Shown one piece after another: positions 42,761 to 51,501 of a stretch of DNA of 64,000 bases. This DNA comes from Plesiomonas sp051652165 (GTDB lineage: Bacteria > Pseudomonadota > Gammaproteobacteria > Enterobacterales > CAMTGL01): contig NZ_JBOFTR010000007.1 of NCBI RefSeq assembly GCF_051652165.1, positions 124,001-188,000 on the forward strand, in the 5' to 3' direction. The notes under the pieces are model-generated. The model saw only the letters and a list, made by a program, of their open reading frames with translations. It did not search any database and had not been told where the DNA came from. Position 1 is the first letter of the stretch; each line of letters begins with the position of its first letter. The position numbers were made by a program, and so were the translations under genes.

Positions 42761-44434
42761 TTAAGATCTGTTTTTTTGCTTTTGTGCAAAATATGTAGCG
42801 AACACAAATGCACAAAGTGGTAATAAAGTTTGTAGTAAAGTCTGAATCGCTAATATTTGGCGATTACCACCTGAACTGAGTGTAACCGTTTCGGTTGTTA
42901 CGGTAGATATTTTACCTGCACCAGCAAAAAGAGTGGGTAAATATTGCGTTACACTGACTGAAACACCCACGGCACATGCAAATAAAATAGGTTGGCGCAG
43001 TAATGGCCATTTAATATATAAGCAACTTTTCCAATGGCTATAACCTAACGTTTTTGCAGTTATCACAAACCGAGGATCAATAGCACGATAAGGGCCGCTA
43101 AGTATTAATAACATGTAAGGAAAAACCCACAGTAAATGACTCCAGATTACTGCGCTATTATTACCATCAAGTTGTGTATGTAATAAAACCAAATATTGTG
43201 CACTTGCTAGAGGAAGTGCGGGAATAACTAACGGGAAATAGAGTAATGAATGTAAGCGTTTAGAGCCCCACTCTAACCATAAAAGGGAGACCATTAACGC
43301 AATAATAACGCTGACAAGCGCAATGAAAAAAGTATGGAGCAAGGGGGTGTAATCGTGATTTAGCCACCGATGAATATTGATATGGGCAGGCCAGCCAGCA
43401 GGAAAAAACCATCCATCAGCAATAGACCAAAGTATAATAACGAGCAAACTAAGCCAGCCGAAAAGAAAAGATAACTCGCATAATAGATACTGAATACACG
43501 TTGATACATATCGCAAAATACGGGTGATTGTGCCTGTGATAATAGAGTTAGAGTGGTTTTTTTCACAACATGCGTTGTACCACCGAACACCGCTAGGGTG
43601 TTGCCAACAGGGTGTGATAATGCGCCATATTATAGTACTACACAGGTATAATCCAAATAGTAAGCAGGGAAGTAGTAACGCTGCGATATATCCTTGTTGC
43701 TGGATCTGAATATCAGGATCGTGAAGCCATTGATTGATAAGTACCGCCAATGTAGGAGGCGTTGTTGGCCCAAGAATCAACGCCATATCTACGACCGACA
43801 GGCTATAAGCAGCAACAGCAATCAAAGGCCACTTCAGTTGGGGTAGTAGCTGCGGTAGTAGAATATACCACCAAATTTGTTGATGTGCATAACCTAAGCT
43901 ACGAGCAACGGTGAGTTGCTGTTGTATCGCTTTTTTTTGCAATAATGCAGACATAGCCCAAAGTAAAAACCAACTCTCTTTGATAGCCAGAGCCACGGTC
44001 AATGTGATGGCATAAGGATCATGGATGGTTTGCCACATTGGAGGGCTAGACCATGCAAAAAGAGGGGTAAGTAAACGGGAGAACCAACCTGAAGGGGCAA
44101 TTAAAAACGCAATACCAACAGCAAATGCAAGGTGAGGCAGTGCTAAAAACAGTGGTAGTTGGTAGCCAGTTTTATGCCAACGCCGGTGTGGATAGGTACT
44201 AACAACGGTAAATAACATCAGCCCTAAAGCCAGTAATGTAGAGCTCATTGTTGAGCTGAGAGTTAATAAGAGTGCAGGTAAAAATTGTGGTGCAATAAAC
44301 AAACTATGCCATACAGGTACAGAGAAAAAAGGGGCTGCTGTTTGTAGTAAGCCAATAATCACCGGTATAAATATCAACCCGACTAGTAGGATTGAAAAAA
44401 CAGAAATCCATCTTATCTGTATGTATCGGCTCAT
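42761..44434 (-). CDS. ynjC: YnjC ABC transporter permease
   Basis: 557 residues with about twelve hydrophobic helices, a fused double permease like ThiP or FbpB. Two permease (BPD-type) EAA-like loops are present: TVARSLGYAHQQIWWYILLP near residue 180 and TAKTLGYSHWKSCLYIKWP near 470. E. coli YnjC is 511 residues. It lies between ynjB (59 bases) and ynjD (51 bases). Confidence 0.9.
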   Translation of the reverse strand: MSRYIQIRWISVFSILLVGLIFIPVIIGLLQTAAPFFSVPVWHSLFIAPQFLPALLLTLSSTMSSTLLALGLMLFTVVSTYPHRRWHKTGYQLPLFLALPHLAFAVGIAFLIAPSGWFSRLLTPLFAWSSPPMWQTIHDPYAITLTVALAIKESWFLLWAMSALLQKKAIQQQLTVARSLGYAHQQIWWYILLPQLLPQLKWPLIAVAAYSLSVVDMALILGPTTPPTLAVLINQWLHDPDIQIQQQGYIAALLLPCLLFGLYLCSTIIWRIITPCWQHPSGVRWYNACCEKNHSNSIITGTITRILRYVSTCIQYLLCELSFLFGWLSLLVIILWSIADGWFFPAGWPAHINIHRWLNHDYTPLLHTFFIALVSVIIALMVSLLWLEWGSKRLHSLLYFPLVIPALPLASAQYLVLLHTQLDGNNSAVIWSHLLWVFPYMLLILSGPYRAIDPRFVITAKTLGYSHWKSCLYIKWPLLRQPILFACAVGVSVSVTQYLPTLFAGAGKISTVTTETVTLSSGGNRQILAIQTLLQTLLPLCAFVFATYFAQKQKNRS

Positions 44435-44493
44435 ATAATCATCAATTTTTCTGTTGTGATAACATGCACAAAAGCATGTATTGTCTTAATAAG

Positions 44494-45720
44494 TTAGCGT
44501 CCATAACGGCGTAACCACTCTTGTTCTAAAGGTGTAATCCAACTGACATGAGGCTCAATTAATATTGGTGTTTCTGATATTTTTAAGGGATGGCCACTGG
44601 CCGAAAGTGTTGGATTTTGTGGTATGGCCAATGTTGAGTGCGTGGAACTTAACACGGAAGGATCACCCCATATTGTGATGTCTGCTTTACGTTGTTGTGC
44701 TGAAGCAGACAGTAAGAAATTGGTGAAAACTTGTGCGGCTGCTTTGGCACTTGAATTAAATGGAATGGCCAGATAGTGAACATTACCGATCATCCCGGCA
44801 GAAAAACCAAAGCTATATGTACTTGGCGGTAAGCGATTTTGTTGCACGAAACTGGCCGCCTCGTTTGGGTTAAAGCTCAGTGACAACACAAGCTCCCCAT
44901 CTGCTAACATAGTATTCATGGTGGCTGCATTTAAAGGAAAACTGTGCCCCTGTCGCCATAAAAAGGGATGCAGTTGATCAAGGTAGTGCCAAAGAGGTGC
45001 AGTTGCCTGCCTAAATACTTGTTCAGATACAGGCTGTTGCAATAACGTAGGGGTAGGTGTAAGCGCAATTAATAACTGTTTTAAGAGTGCTACACAGTGA
45101 AAATCAGGGGGCTGTGGATAAGTGACTCGGCCTGGGTGTTGACGAGCAAATGTGAGTAGCTTGGCTGCAGATGTTGGTGGCGTAGTCGTATATTGCTGGT
45201 CAGTAATAAAGGTGAGTTGTGCTAACCCCCATGGTGCTTCGAACCCCTCAGTAGGCTCAGAAAAATCAACTGTGACAGGTTTTGATTTATCCACATATTG
45301 CCAGTTAGGTAAATGCTCTACCCACGGGCCATATAGTAATCCTGATTGTTTTAATGTATGAAAGCTTTCACCGTTGACCCACAACAGGTCAACAGAACCC
45401 TGTTCTGTTTTACCGGCCTTTTTTTCTGCTTGAATACGGGCAATCGCCTCGTCAATGTTGGCTATTTTGACAAGTACAACATTAATACCGTAGCGTTTTT
45501 TCGCCTCTTTCGCTGCCCATTGCAAATAATCATTGGCATTTTCATTACCACCCCATGCATTAAAGTAGAGTGTTTGCCCTTGGGCTTGTTGCTCAAGCGT
45601 TTTCCACGATGTGGTACTTGCAGTAGTAGGCTCTATAATGGTTTTGGTATGGCCTGTGTGCAAATAGCTTAAACAAAAAATAAGGACTAAAGTGGTGAAA
45701 TTGTGTAGGCGGGTAAACAT
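44494..45720 (-). CDS. ynjB: YnjB ABC transporter periplasmic binding protein
   Basis: 408 residues with signal peptide MFTRLHNFTTLVLIFCLSYLHTGHT. The mature protein starts with the YnjB-type TLYFNAWGGNENANDYLQWA and has VDLLWVNGESFHTLKQSGLLYGPW, both typical of this iron/thiamine-like binding-protein subgroup. The end has SWITPLEQEWLRRYGR. E. coli YnjB is 388 residues. AGGA precedes the ATG by nine bases. It is the first gene of ynjBCDF here. Confidence 0.9.
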   Translation of the reverse strand: MFTRLHNFTTLVLIFCLSYLHTGHTKTIIEPTTASTTSWKTLEQQAQGQTLYFNAWGGNENANDYLQWAAKEAKKRYGINVVLVKIANIDEAIARIQAEKKAGKTEQGSVDLLWVNGESFHTLKQSGLLYGPWVEHLPNWQYVDKSKPVTVDFSEPTEGFEAPWGLAQLTFITDQQYTTTPPTSAAKLLTFARQHPGRVTYPQPPDFHCVALLKQLLIALTPTPTLLQQPVSEQVFRQATAPLWHYLDQLHPFLWRQGHSFPLNAATMNTMLADGELVLSLSFNPNEAASFVQQNRLPPSTYSFGFSAGMIGNVHYLAIPFNSSAKAAAQVFTNFLLSASAQQRKADITIWGDPSVLSSTHSTLAIPQNPTLSASGHPLKISETPILIEPHVSWITPLEQEWLRRYGR

Positions 45721-45824
45721 GGATCATTATCCTTGCGGAAAACTAATAGCGTGAATATTAAATATACAATAGGGAAGCAATATACTCATGGTAGTATAAG
45801 CTAAATTAATACTTGTTCACGCAT

Positions 45825-46505
45825 TTACTTATTTGTAGATTTAGTGTGCAGATTAATACATTTTTTTATAAAAACAGGAAATATACCGATAAGCAACAAA
45901 GAGCTAAAAACTGTGGGTGATAAAATATCTGTAAGATAACGAATTTGGCTAAGTTGAGTTCCTGCATTTACATAAATTAGTGCAGCAGGTAGCATGCCAA
46001 GCTGACTTACCCAATAATATGTGCGGCTACGGATCTGTGTTAACCCCATTAAAATATTAACTAAAAAAAATGGAAATAGCGGAATTAAGCGTAACGTTAA
46101 TAAATACAGTAATCCCTCTTTGGTTAATCCAGCATTAATTATTTGTAAACGTGCTGGGAAATGCTGCTCTACGCTCTCTTTCAGGCAATAACGAGCAACC
46201 CAAAAAGCCAGTGTAGCGCCAATACTAGAGGCAAAAGAGACTAACAAAACGCCTTGCGCTAATCCAAACAGTGCGCCAGTAGCCAACGTCATAATAGTTG
46301 CACCAGGTAAAGAGAGCATCGCAACAGTAATATAGAGTGTAAAAGTGACTAACCATGCCTGAAGCGGGGCGGTATTACGCCAGTGCAATAAATTGGTATA
46401 ACTCTCTTTGAGGTGTTCGAGAGTCAAAATATGCTGTAGTCCAAAAATAAAATAGAGTGAAATCAGCATAATAAGTAATGCACCTAGCCCTAACTTTCGG
46501 TACAT
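45825..46505 (-). CDS. TVP38/TMEM64 family membrane protein (YdjX/YdjZ-like)
   Basis: 226 residues with about six hydrophobic segments and the SNARE-associated/DedA-like core: LPGATIMTLATGALFGLAQGVLLVSFASSIGATLAFWVARY, then LLTLRLIPLFPFFLVNILMGLT. In E. coli ydjX and ydjZ, which encode such proteins, lie just upstream of ynjA-ynjB, so this is the counterpart of one of them; which one cannot be decided by eye. Its function is unknown, perhaps lipid scrambling or transport. Confidence 0.85.
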   Translation of the reverse strand: MYRKLGLGALLIMLISLYFIFGLQHILTLEHLKESYTNLLHWRNTAPLQAWLVTFTLYITVAMLSLPGATIMTLATGALFGLAQGVLLVSFASSIGATLAFWVARYCLKESVEQHFPARLQIINAGLTKEGLLYLLTLRLIPLFPFFLVNILMGLTQIRSRTYYWVSQLGMLPAALIYVNAGTQLSQIRYLTDILSPTVFSSLLLIGIFPVFIKKCINLHTKSTNK

Positions 46506-46677
46506 AGCGAGCAGTTCCTTGCGTATATAAAATCACGGTATTACAGTACAGAAAAGAGAGTACAGAACGAAAATAGAAACGTATTGGGATAAAGTAAAAG
46601 AGAGTAAATTAAAGAATAGCTGACAATATTACGGGAAGGTACAAAAGTGAAGAGATAAGAAAGTGTATAGACCCAAG

Positions 46678-46765
46678 TGGCGGAGGAGGTGAGATTCGAA
46701 CTCACGAACGCTTTCGCGTCGCCGGTTTTCAAGACCGGTGCCTTCAACCGCTCGGCCACTCCTCC
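46678..46765 (-). tRNA. serT: tRNA-Ser (TGA)
   Basis: 88 nt on the minus strand with long variable arm (GACGCGAAAGCGTTC), anticodon TGA in GTCTTGAAAACC, acceptor stem GGAGGAG/CTCCTCC and encoded CCA. Same length and context (next to yccA) as E. coli serT. Confidence 0.97.
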
Positions 46766-46780
46766 ACTTGGGTGATGTGC

Positions 46781-46809
46781 ACTATAGAGATCTACTTTAC
46801 TCATGTAAA
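46781..46809 (-). promoter_or_regulatory. Promoter of tRNA-Ser
   Basis: On the minus strand TTTACA, 17 bases, TATAGT; the start would be about 10 bases before the mature tRNA. Good match to sigma-70. Confidence 0.75.
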
Positions 46810-47084
46810 CCCCCTATAAAACTGAATGCGCATATTTTCAACATCCCGCACGTTTTATCGGCACTTTTATCTGATTTTGTGTTCAAAATGTTCAAACACA
46901 TAGACTTGAACTTCGTCACACAAGCCTATATATAGGAAACATAATCCACAATAATCCGCTATGATACCGGAACAAAAACAATACTCAGGCCACTACAGCA
47001 GTAATTTTGCGTAATGTGCTTTTTGCTGTGTACATTTTTCACAACATGACGTTATTTTTTTGATTGATAAATAAGGATAAGACC
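46810..47084 (+). other. Divergent gap tRNA-Ser to yccA
   Basis: About 275 bases, AT-rich. It must hold the yccA promoter; I see no convincing -35/-10 pair and no gene. Confidence 0.4.
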
Positions 47085-47741
47085 ATGGAACCTATCGTTA
47101 TCACACAACGTGAAACGAGTTTGCTAAGTACACATAAGGTGTTGCGAAATACCTATTTTTTGCTTGGTTTAACACTCGCTTTTTCTGCCGCTATTGCAAC
47201 AACCAGTATGCTGATGGGGTGGCCGCGCCCAGGTTTTCTGTTAACACTGGTGGGTTTTTATGGCCTGCTATTTATGACTGAACGTTACGCTAATAGTGCG
47301 AAAGGGCTAATCGCTGTTTTTGCACTAACAGGTTTTATGGGTTATACCCTTGGCCCATTGCTGGGTGCATTTTTAAAAGCCGGAGCTGGTGATGTTATTC
47401 TTACTGCACTAGGCGGTACCGCATTAGTCTTTTTCAGCTGTTCGGCATATGTGCTTACAACCCGTAAAGATATGTCTTTTATGGGCGGGATGCTGACCGC
47501 AGGCGCAATTGCACTGTTAATCCTGATGGTGGCGGGGATCTTCTTACAGATGCCTGCAATGAATCTGGCTATTAGCGCACTGTTTGTTCTGTTCTCATCG
47601 GGCATGATTTTGTTTGAAACCAGCAATATTATTCATGGCGGTGAAACTAACTATATTCGTGCAACAGTCAGCCTATATGTTTCTTTGTATAACTTGTTTA
47701 TCAGTTTACTGAGTATTTTAGGTATTATGCGCGACGAATAA
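47085..47741 (+). CDS. yccA: YccA, Bax-inhibitor-1 family modulator of FtsH
   Basis: 218-residue inner-membrane protein with seven hydrophobic helices. The Met at 47085 (MEPIVITQRETSLLSTHKVLRNTYFLL) matches E. coli YccA (219) and has AAGGA upstream; the longer frame is not used. TSNIIHGGETNYIRATVSLYVSLYNLFISLL is the conserved Bax-inhibitor C-terminus. In E. coli YccA is an FtsH substrate that limits FtsH degradation of SecY under secretion stress. It is divergent from tRNA-Ser as in E. coli. Confidence 0.95.
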   Translation: MEPIVITQRETSLLSTHKVLRNTYFLLGLTLAFSAAIATTSMLMGWPRPGFLLTLVGFYGLLFMTERYANSAKGLIAVFALTGFMGYTLGPLLGAFLKAGAGDVILTALGGTALVFFSCSAYVLTTRKDMSFMGGMLTAGAIALLILMVAGIFLQMPAMNLAISALFVLFSSGMILFETSNIIHGGETNYIRATVSLYVSLYNLFISLLSILGIMRDE

Positions 47742-47809
47742 TCTGCGCGATAACTGAATACGTCATATAATTATCATTTAGCCGAGTATTACTCTGCACA
47801 TGAACATCA

Positions 47810-47835
47810 AGCCCTGCTTTTAGCAGGGTTTTTTA
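47810..47835 (+). terminator. Terminator between yccA and tusE
   Basis: CCCTGCTTTTAGCAGGG with seven-base stem-loop geometry and TTTTTT after it. Confidence 0.9.
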
Positions 47836-47870
47836 CTCAATAACCTGATTAAGTAAGAAGCAGAAAATCC

Positions 47871-48200
47871 ATGTTGGAATATCAAGGCCATCAGATTGAA
47901 ACTGATGCGAAAGGTTATCTAAAAAATAGTCAAGACTGGCATGAAGCCTTAGCCGAGCTCATAGCACAGGACGAAGGGATTACACTTTCAGAGGCACATT
48001 GGGAAGTTATACGCTTTGTACGTGAATTTTACCAAGAATATAACACCTCACCGGCTATTCGAATGCTAGTAAAAGCCATGGCACAAAAATACGGTGAAGA
48101 GAAGGGTAATAGCCGCTATTTATACAAACTGTTTCCAGAAGGCCCAGCCAAACAAGCTACAAAAATTGCCGGTTTACCTAAACCAGTAAAGTGTATTTGA
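47871..48200 (+). CDS. tusE: TusE sulfur-relay protein
   Basis: Last carrier of the Tus relay; passes persulfide sulfur from TusBCD to MnmA for 2-thiouridine in tRNA-Glu, -Gln and -Lys. 109 residues as in E. coli. DsrC-fold signature SEAHWEVIRFVREFYQEYNTSPAIRML, and the catalytic Cys second from the C-terminus (KPVKCI). It is convergent with yccX. Confidence 0.96.
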   Translation: MLEYQGHQIETDAKGYLKNSQDWHEALAELIAQDEGITLSEAHWEVIRFVREFYQEYNTSPAIRMLVKAMAQKYGEEKGNSRYLYKLFPEGPAKQATKIAGLPKPVKCI

Positions 48201-48263
48201 TAGAATTACCACATTATCTTATCTGTTAATCACCTTATCAGTAAGCTGTGAATCGTTGTCTAC

Positions 48264-48536
48264 TTAACGTATTTCAAACTCGGTGAGCTCACAAAAAGGC
48301 ACTTCTTCAGCCATTAAACACTCTACATTGGCTGAACGAGGGCCTTCACTGAGCCAGTTGATTAGCATATTGATTGCCAGTTCATCACCACAGGCCAAAA
48401 CCTCTACTCGGCCATCATTTAGATTACGTGCATAGCCTTTTAGACCGAGCCGCTGGGCTTGTTGTTGAGTAAAATAGCGAAACCCTACCCCTTGAACATA
48501 GCCTGCAATACAGATTTTCATACTGATCTTACTCAT
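48264..48536 (-). CDS. yccX: Acylphosphatase
   Basis: Hydrolyses acylphosphates such as acetyl phosphate or carbamoyl phosphate. 90 residues. The phosphate loop is GYVQGVGFRYFT, with catalytic Arg, and the second motif is GYARNLNDGRVEV, with catalytic Asn. A second Met at residue 6 (MKICIAGYVQG) is an alternative start near the E. coli N-terminus. It is between tusE and rlmI as in E. coli. Confidence 0.95.
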   Translation of the reverse strand: MSKISMKICIAGYVQGVGFRYFTQQQAQRLGLKGYARNLNDGRVEVLACGDELAINMLINWLSEGPRSANVECLMAEEVPFCELTEFEIR

Positions 48537-48898
48537 ACATCATCTCTCTTTGAAAATAGTAGGCTAAGTAGCATGGCTATAAATGGTAATAAATGTGTCA
48601 TCAGAACTAAATCGGTTATGTATTAACGATATTTCTGTTTATATTTTAACCTAATCACACCTAAAGTATATGACATTAATGTGAGCATTGAGCACTTATC
48701 CTGTGCGATATCAGAATATTTAACACCTTGATGATTATTGGAAAAAGCATGTTTAATGCTCTGTATTACAGCGTATTATTTTTGTTTGGCGATAAAACAA
48801 CCAAGACAAAAGCAGATAGCCAAGCCTGTTGATTGCATTTATACGATAGCTCACCGAGAATAGTGATCTGTTGTGGTAAAACTTTGAGCACATAAACT
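48537..48898. other. Divergent gap yccX-rlmI
   Basis: About 360 bases, AT-rich, without a gene I can support. The rlmI start has only a weak GAG upstream. No strong promoter pair or hairpin stands out. Confidence 0.45.
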
Positions 48899-50089
48899 AT
48901 GTCTGCACGTGTAATTTTGGCAAAAGGCCGTGAAAAATCGCTGTTACGCCGTCATCCTTGGATCTTTTCAGGCGCTATTGAGCGTGTTGAAGGAAAACCA
49001 CTTTCTGGTGAAACCGTTGATGTATGTGATAAGGGAGGCCATTTTCTGGCTCGAGCAGCATGGTCTGCTGATTCACAAATTCGCGCCCGTGTGTGGACAT
49101 TTGACCACAATGAAGAGATCGATCAGGCGTTTTTTGTTCGTAAACTTAAGCAAGCACAAGCATGGCGTAATGTGATAGCGGCGCGTGATGATCTAACCGG
49201 TTATCGCTTGATTGCAGCGGAATCAGACGGTTTACCAGGGATCACTATTGATCGCTACGATAATTATTTGGTGCTGCAACTGCTCTCTGCTGGGGCCGAT
49301 TTCCAGCGTCTCACCTTAATAAATGCGCTACGTGAATGTTATCCAGAGTGCAATATTTACGAGCGTTCTGATGTTGCTGTGCGCAAAAAAGAGGGATTGA
49401 TTGAAACTACAGGTGTACTCTTCGGTGAAGAGCCTCCTAAATATCTGCCAATTCGTGAAAACGGTGTGCAGATTATGGTGGATATTAAAGGTGGCCATAA
49501 AACCGGTTTTTATCTTGATCAGCGCGAGAGCCGTTTATCTGCCAGCCGCTATGTGGCAGGAAAGCGCGTATTAAACTGTTTTTGTTATACCGGTGCATTT
49601 GGTCTGTTTGCTCTCAAAGGTAGTTGTGACAGCGTTGTTAACGTTGATATTTCTCAGCCCGCTCTTGATATTGCTCGCCAAAATGCAGAATTGAACGGTT
49701 TTGATATGAGTAAAGCGGAGTTTATCCGTGCTGATGTGTTCAAATTACTGCGAGAATACCGTGATAGGAGCGAAAAATTTGATGTCATCATCATGGACCC
49801 ACCAAAATTTGTTGAGAATAAAAGCCAACTGGCCGGTGGTTGCCGTGGTTACAAAGACATCAATATGCTGGCGATGCAGCTTTTAAATCCTGAAGGCATG
49901 CTGTTGAGCTACTCCTGTTCAGGTCTGATGGAGTCAGGTCTTTTCCAAAAAATTTTAGCTGATGCTGCGCTTGATGCTAAACGTGAAGTGCAGTTTGTCG
50001 ATTACTTTTCACAAGCGGCTGATCACCCAGTCATCAGTAGTTATCCAGAAGGCTTATACTTAAAGGGATTTGCATGTCGTGTTATCTAA
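48899..50089 (+). CDS. rlmI: 23S rRNA m5C1962 methyltransferase RlmI
   Basis: SAM-dependent methyltransferase for C1962 of 23S rRNA. 396 residues, same as E. coli. An N-terminal PUA domain (LAKGREKSLLRRHPWIFSGAIERVEG) is followed by SAM-site VLNCFCYTGAFGLFALKG near residue 223, VIIMDPPKFVENKSQLAGG near 297, and the catalytic Cys in LLSYSCSGLM near 338. It is followed by hspQ. Confidence 0.96.
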   Translation: MSARVILAKGREKSLLRRHPWIFSGAIERVEGKPLSGETVDVCDKGGHFLARAAWSADSQIRARVWTFDHNEEIDQAFFVRKLKQAQAWRNVIAARDDLTGYRLIAAESDGLPGITIDRYDNYLVLQLLSAGADFQRLTLINALRECYPECNIYERSDVAVRKKEGLIETTGVLFGEEPPKYLPIRENGVQIMVDIKGGHKTGFYLDQRESRLSASRYVAGKRVLNCFCYTGAFGLFALKGSCDSVVNVDISQPALDIARQNAELNGFDMSKAEFIRADVFKLLREYRDRSEKFDVIIMDPPKFVENKSQLAGGCRGYKDINMLAMQLLNPEGMLLSYSCSGLMESGLFQKILADAALDAKREVQFVDYFSQAADHPVISSYPEGLYLKGFACRVI

Positions 50090-50252
50090 GTGCATAACAG
50101 TAGACCATTTTTGTACTGCTATTTTATCTGATATAGACACTTTATTGCTTACAAAGTAAGGCAAGCATCATTGCTACATTTGTCAACAAAACAGAGTGCT
50201 CATACACAGTGATGCGCTATAAATGCACTATACTGATAAGATAAGTATTTAT

Positions 50253-50288
50253 AAGATAAGCAAAGTATAAGTAGACTTTGCTTATCTT
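50253..50288 (+). other. 14-bp perfect inverted repeat after rlmI
   Basis: AAGATAAGCAAAGT and ACTTTGCTTATCTT flank an eight-base loop; short GATAAG direct repeats precede it. It ends 50 bases before the hspQ promoter and lacks a T run, so it may act as a weak terminator, an RNA-stability element or an operator. Confidence 0.65.
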
Positions 50289-50338
50289 GCGTTACGTAGT
50301 ATTAAACCATTAGAAAGGCATAATATTTTTTCGTTATA

Positions 50339-50367
50339 CTTGATATTTTGTAATGAGTCCCCCAGAT
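50339..50367 (+). promoter_or_regulatory. Sigma-32 (heat-shock) promoter of hspQ
   Basis: CTTGAT (50339-50344), 14 bases, CCCCCAGAT (50359-50367). The sigma-32 consensus is CTTGAA, 13-15 bases, CCCCATNT. The start would be about 25 bases before the hspQ ATG. hspQ is a heat-shock gene in E. coli, which supports the call. Confidence 0.78.
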
Positions 50368-50402
50368 TGAGAGAGAGCCACAAGGTATGTAAGGAGGACA
50401 TC

Positions 50403-50720
50403 ATGATTGCCGTAAAATTTAAACCAGGGCAGCAAGTTCGCCATAAGATGTTAGGCTTTCTTGGGGTTATTCTTGATGTCGATGCGAGTTATTCATTACA
50501 AGAGCCAACACCCGCAGAGATGGGTTTGGATGAAGCCTTATGCAGAGCACCTTGGTATCATGTATTGATTCAAAATGAAAATGGTGAACCTGTACATACT
50601 TATATTGCTGAAGTTCAGCTTGATCGAGAAACACAACCCTTGCATCCTGATCAACCCGATATGGATGATATAGCCGAAGCCATTCAAGAGCAGCTCGCAT
50701 TACCTCTTACGTTACATTAA
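50403..50720 (+). CDS. hspQ: Heat-shock protein HspQ
   Basis: 105 residues, same as E. coli, from ATG 50403 behind the strong site AAGGAGG. MIAVKFKPGQQVRHKMLGFLGVILDVDASYSL and APWYHVLIQNENGEPVHTYIAE are conserved. HspQ binds hemimethylated DNA, promotes DnaA and Lon-related turnover, and is itself degraded by Lon. A sigma-32-type promoter lies directly upstream. Confidence 0.95.
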   Translation: MIAVKFKPGQQVRHKMLGFLGVILDVDASYSLQEPTPAEMGLDEALCRAPWYHVLIQNENGEPVHTYIAEVQLDRETQPLHPDQPDMDDIAEAIQEQLALPLTLH

Positions 50721-50762
50721 TGTTATTGCCAAATACGTAAAGCATATCAGTGTATTTTTACT

Positions 50763-50814
50763 TTTTTTAGAGTAGCAAACGTTAACATTTTACGCTTGCT
50801 ACTTATTTTTCTCT
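50763..50814. terminator. Bidirectional terminator between hspQ and yccU
   Basis: AGTAGCAAACG (50771-50781) pairs with CGCTTGCTACT (50793-50803) with one mismatch, and T-rich tracts lie on both sides for each strand. It ends two convergent genes. Confidence 0.82.
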
Positions 50815-50875
50815 TTTTACACTGATTTTATGCGTAAATTAACAATATACACTTGAGTATGTAATGGCTAAGTGC

Positions 50876-51301
50876 TTATTCGGCATTGGGTTTTGCTAAT
50901 TTAAGACGTGGTAACTCAATTTTAGGGCAACGATCCATTACGACGTGTAATCCTGCAGAGAAAGCTAAGGTTGCTGCCTCTTCATTGATGATACCGAGTT
51001 GTAACCATAAGGTTTTTGCGCGGATAGCTATAGCCTCTTGTGCAATAGCATAAGCGGCATCAGCACTGCGAAAAACATCAACCATATCAATCGGTTCACT
51101 TATCTCACTCAAACTCGCTTGTACAGCTTGGCCCAAAATTATACTTCCTGCTAAACCGGGATTTACCGGAATAACCCGATAGCCCTGCTGTAAAAGATAG
51201 TTCATCACCCGATAACTTGGCCGTTCAGGTTTATTGCTTGCTCCAACGAGTGCAATGGTGCGAGTGGTTTGTAATATCTGTTTGATACTCTGATCGTTCA
51301 T
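50876..51301 (-). CDS. yccU: YccU CoA-binding domain protein
   Basis: 141 residues with a Rossmann CoA-binding fold. IALVGASNKPERPSYRVMNYLLQQGYRVIPVNPG is the nucleotide-binding part, DMVDVFRSADAAYAIAQEAI follows, and LQLGIINEEAATLAFSAGLHVVMDRCPKIE ends the domain. E. coli YccU is 137 residues and has no known function. AGGAG lies six bases before the ATG. It is between hspQ and yccT as in E. coli. Confidence 0.93.
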   Translation of the reverse strand: MNDQSIKQILQTTRTIALVGASNKPERPSYRVMNYLLQQGYRVIPVNPGLAGSIILGQAVQASLSEISEPIDMVDVFRSADAAYAIAQEAIAIRAKTLWLQLGIINEEAATLAFSAGLHVVMDRCPKIELPRLKLAKPNAE

Positions 51302-51501
51302 CGCAAACTCCTGTGAGTAAATTGGTAACTGGGTTGATCTGCATCACAGCTTTATATCTGTCTCAGGAAGTGATTGCAAAGTGTTGTATGATTCAGCATC
51401 GTTTGATTCAAAATTTTGCTTAAAATGGCATCCGTAAATACCCTCAAAAAATTGCTATTGCCATTGATAGTACAACACTCAGTCAATAATAGGAGATCCA
51501 C

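Noticed and set aside
46541..46804. 87-codon minus-strand frame with 'GGVAERLKAPVLKTG'
   Set aside because: It is the translation of the tRNA-Ser gene itself.
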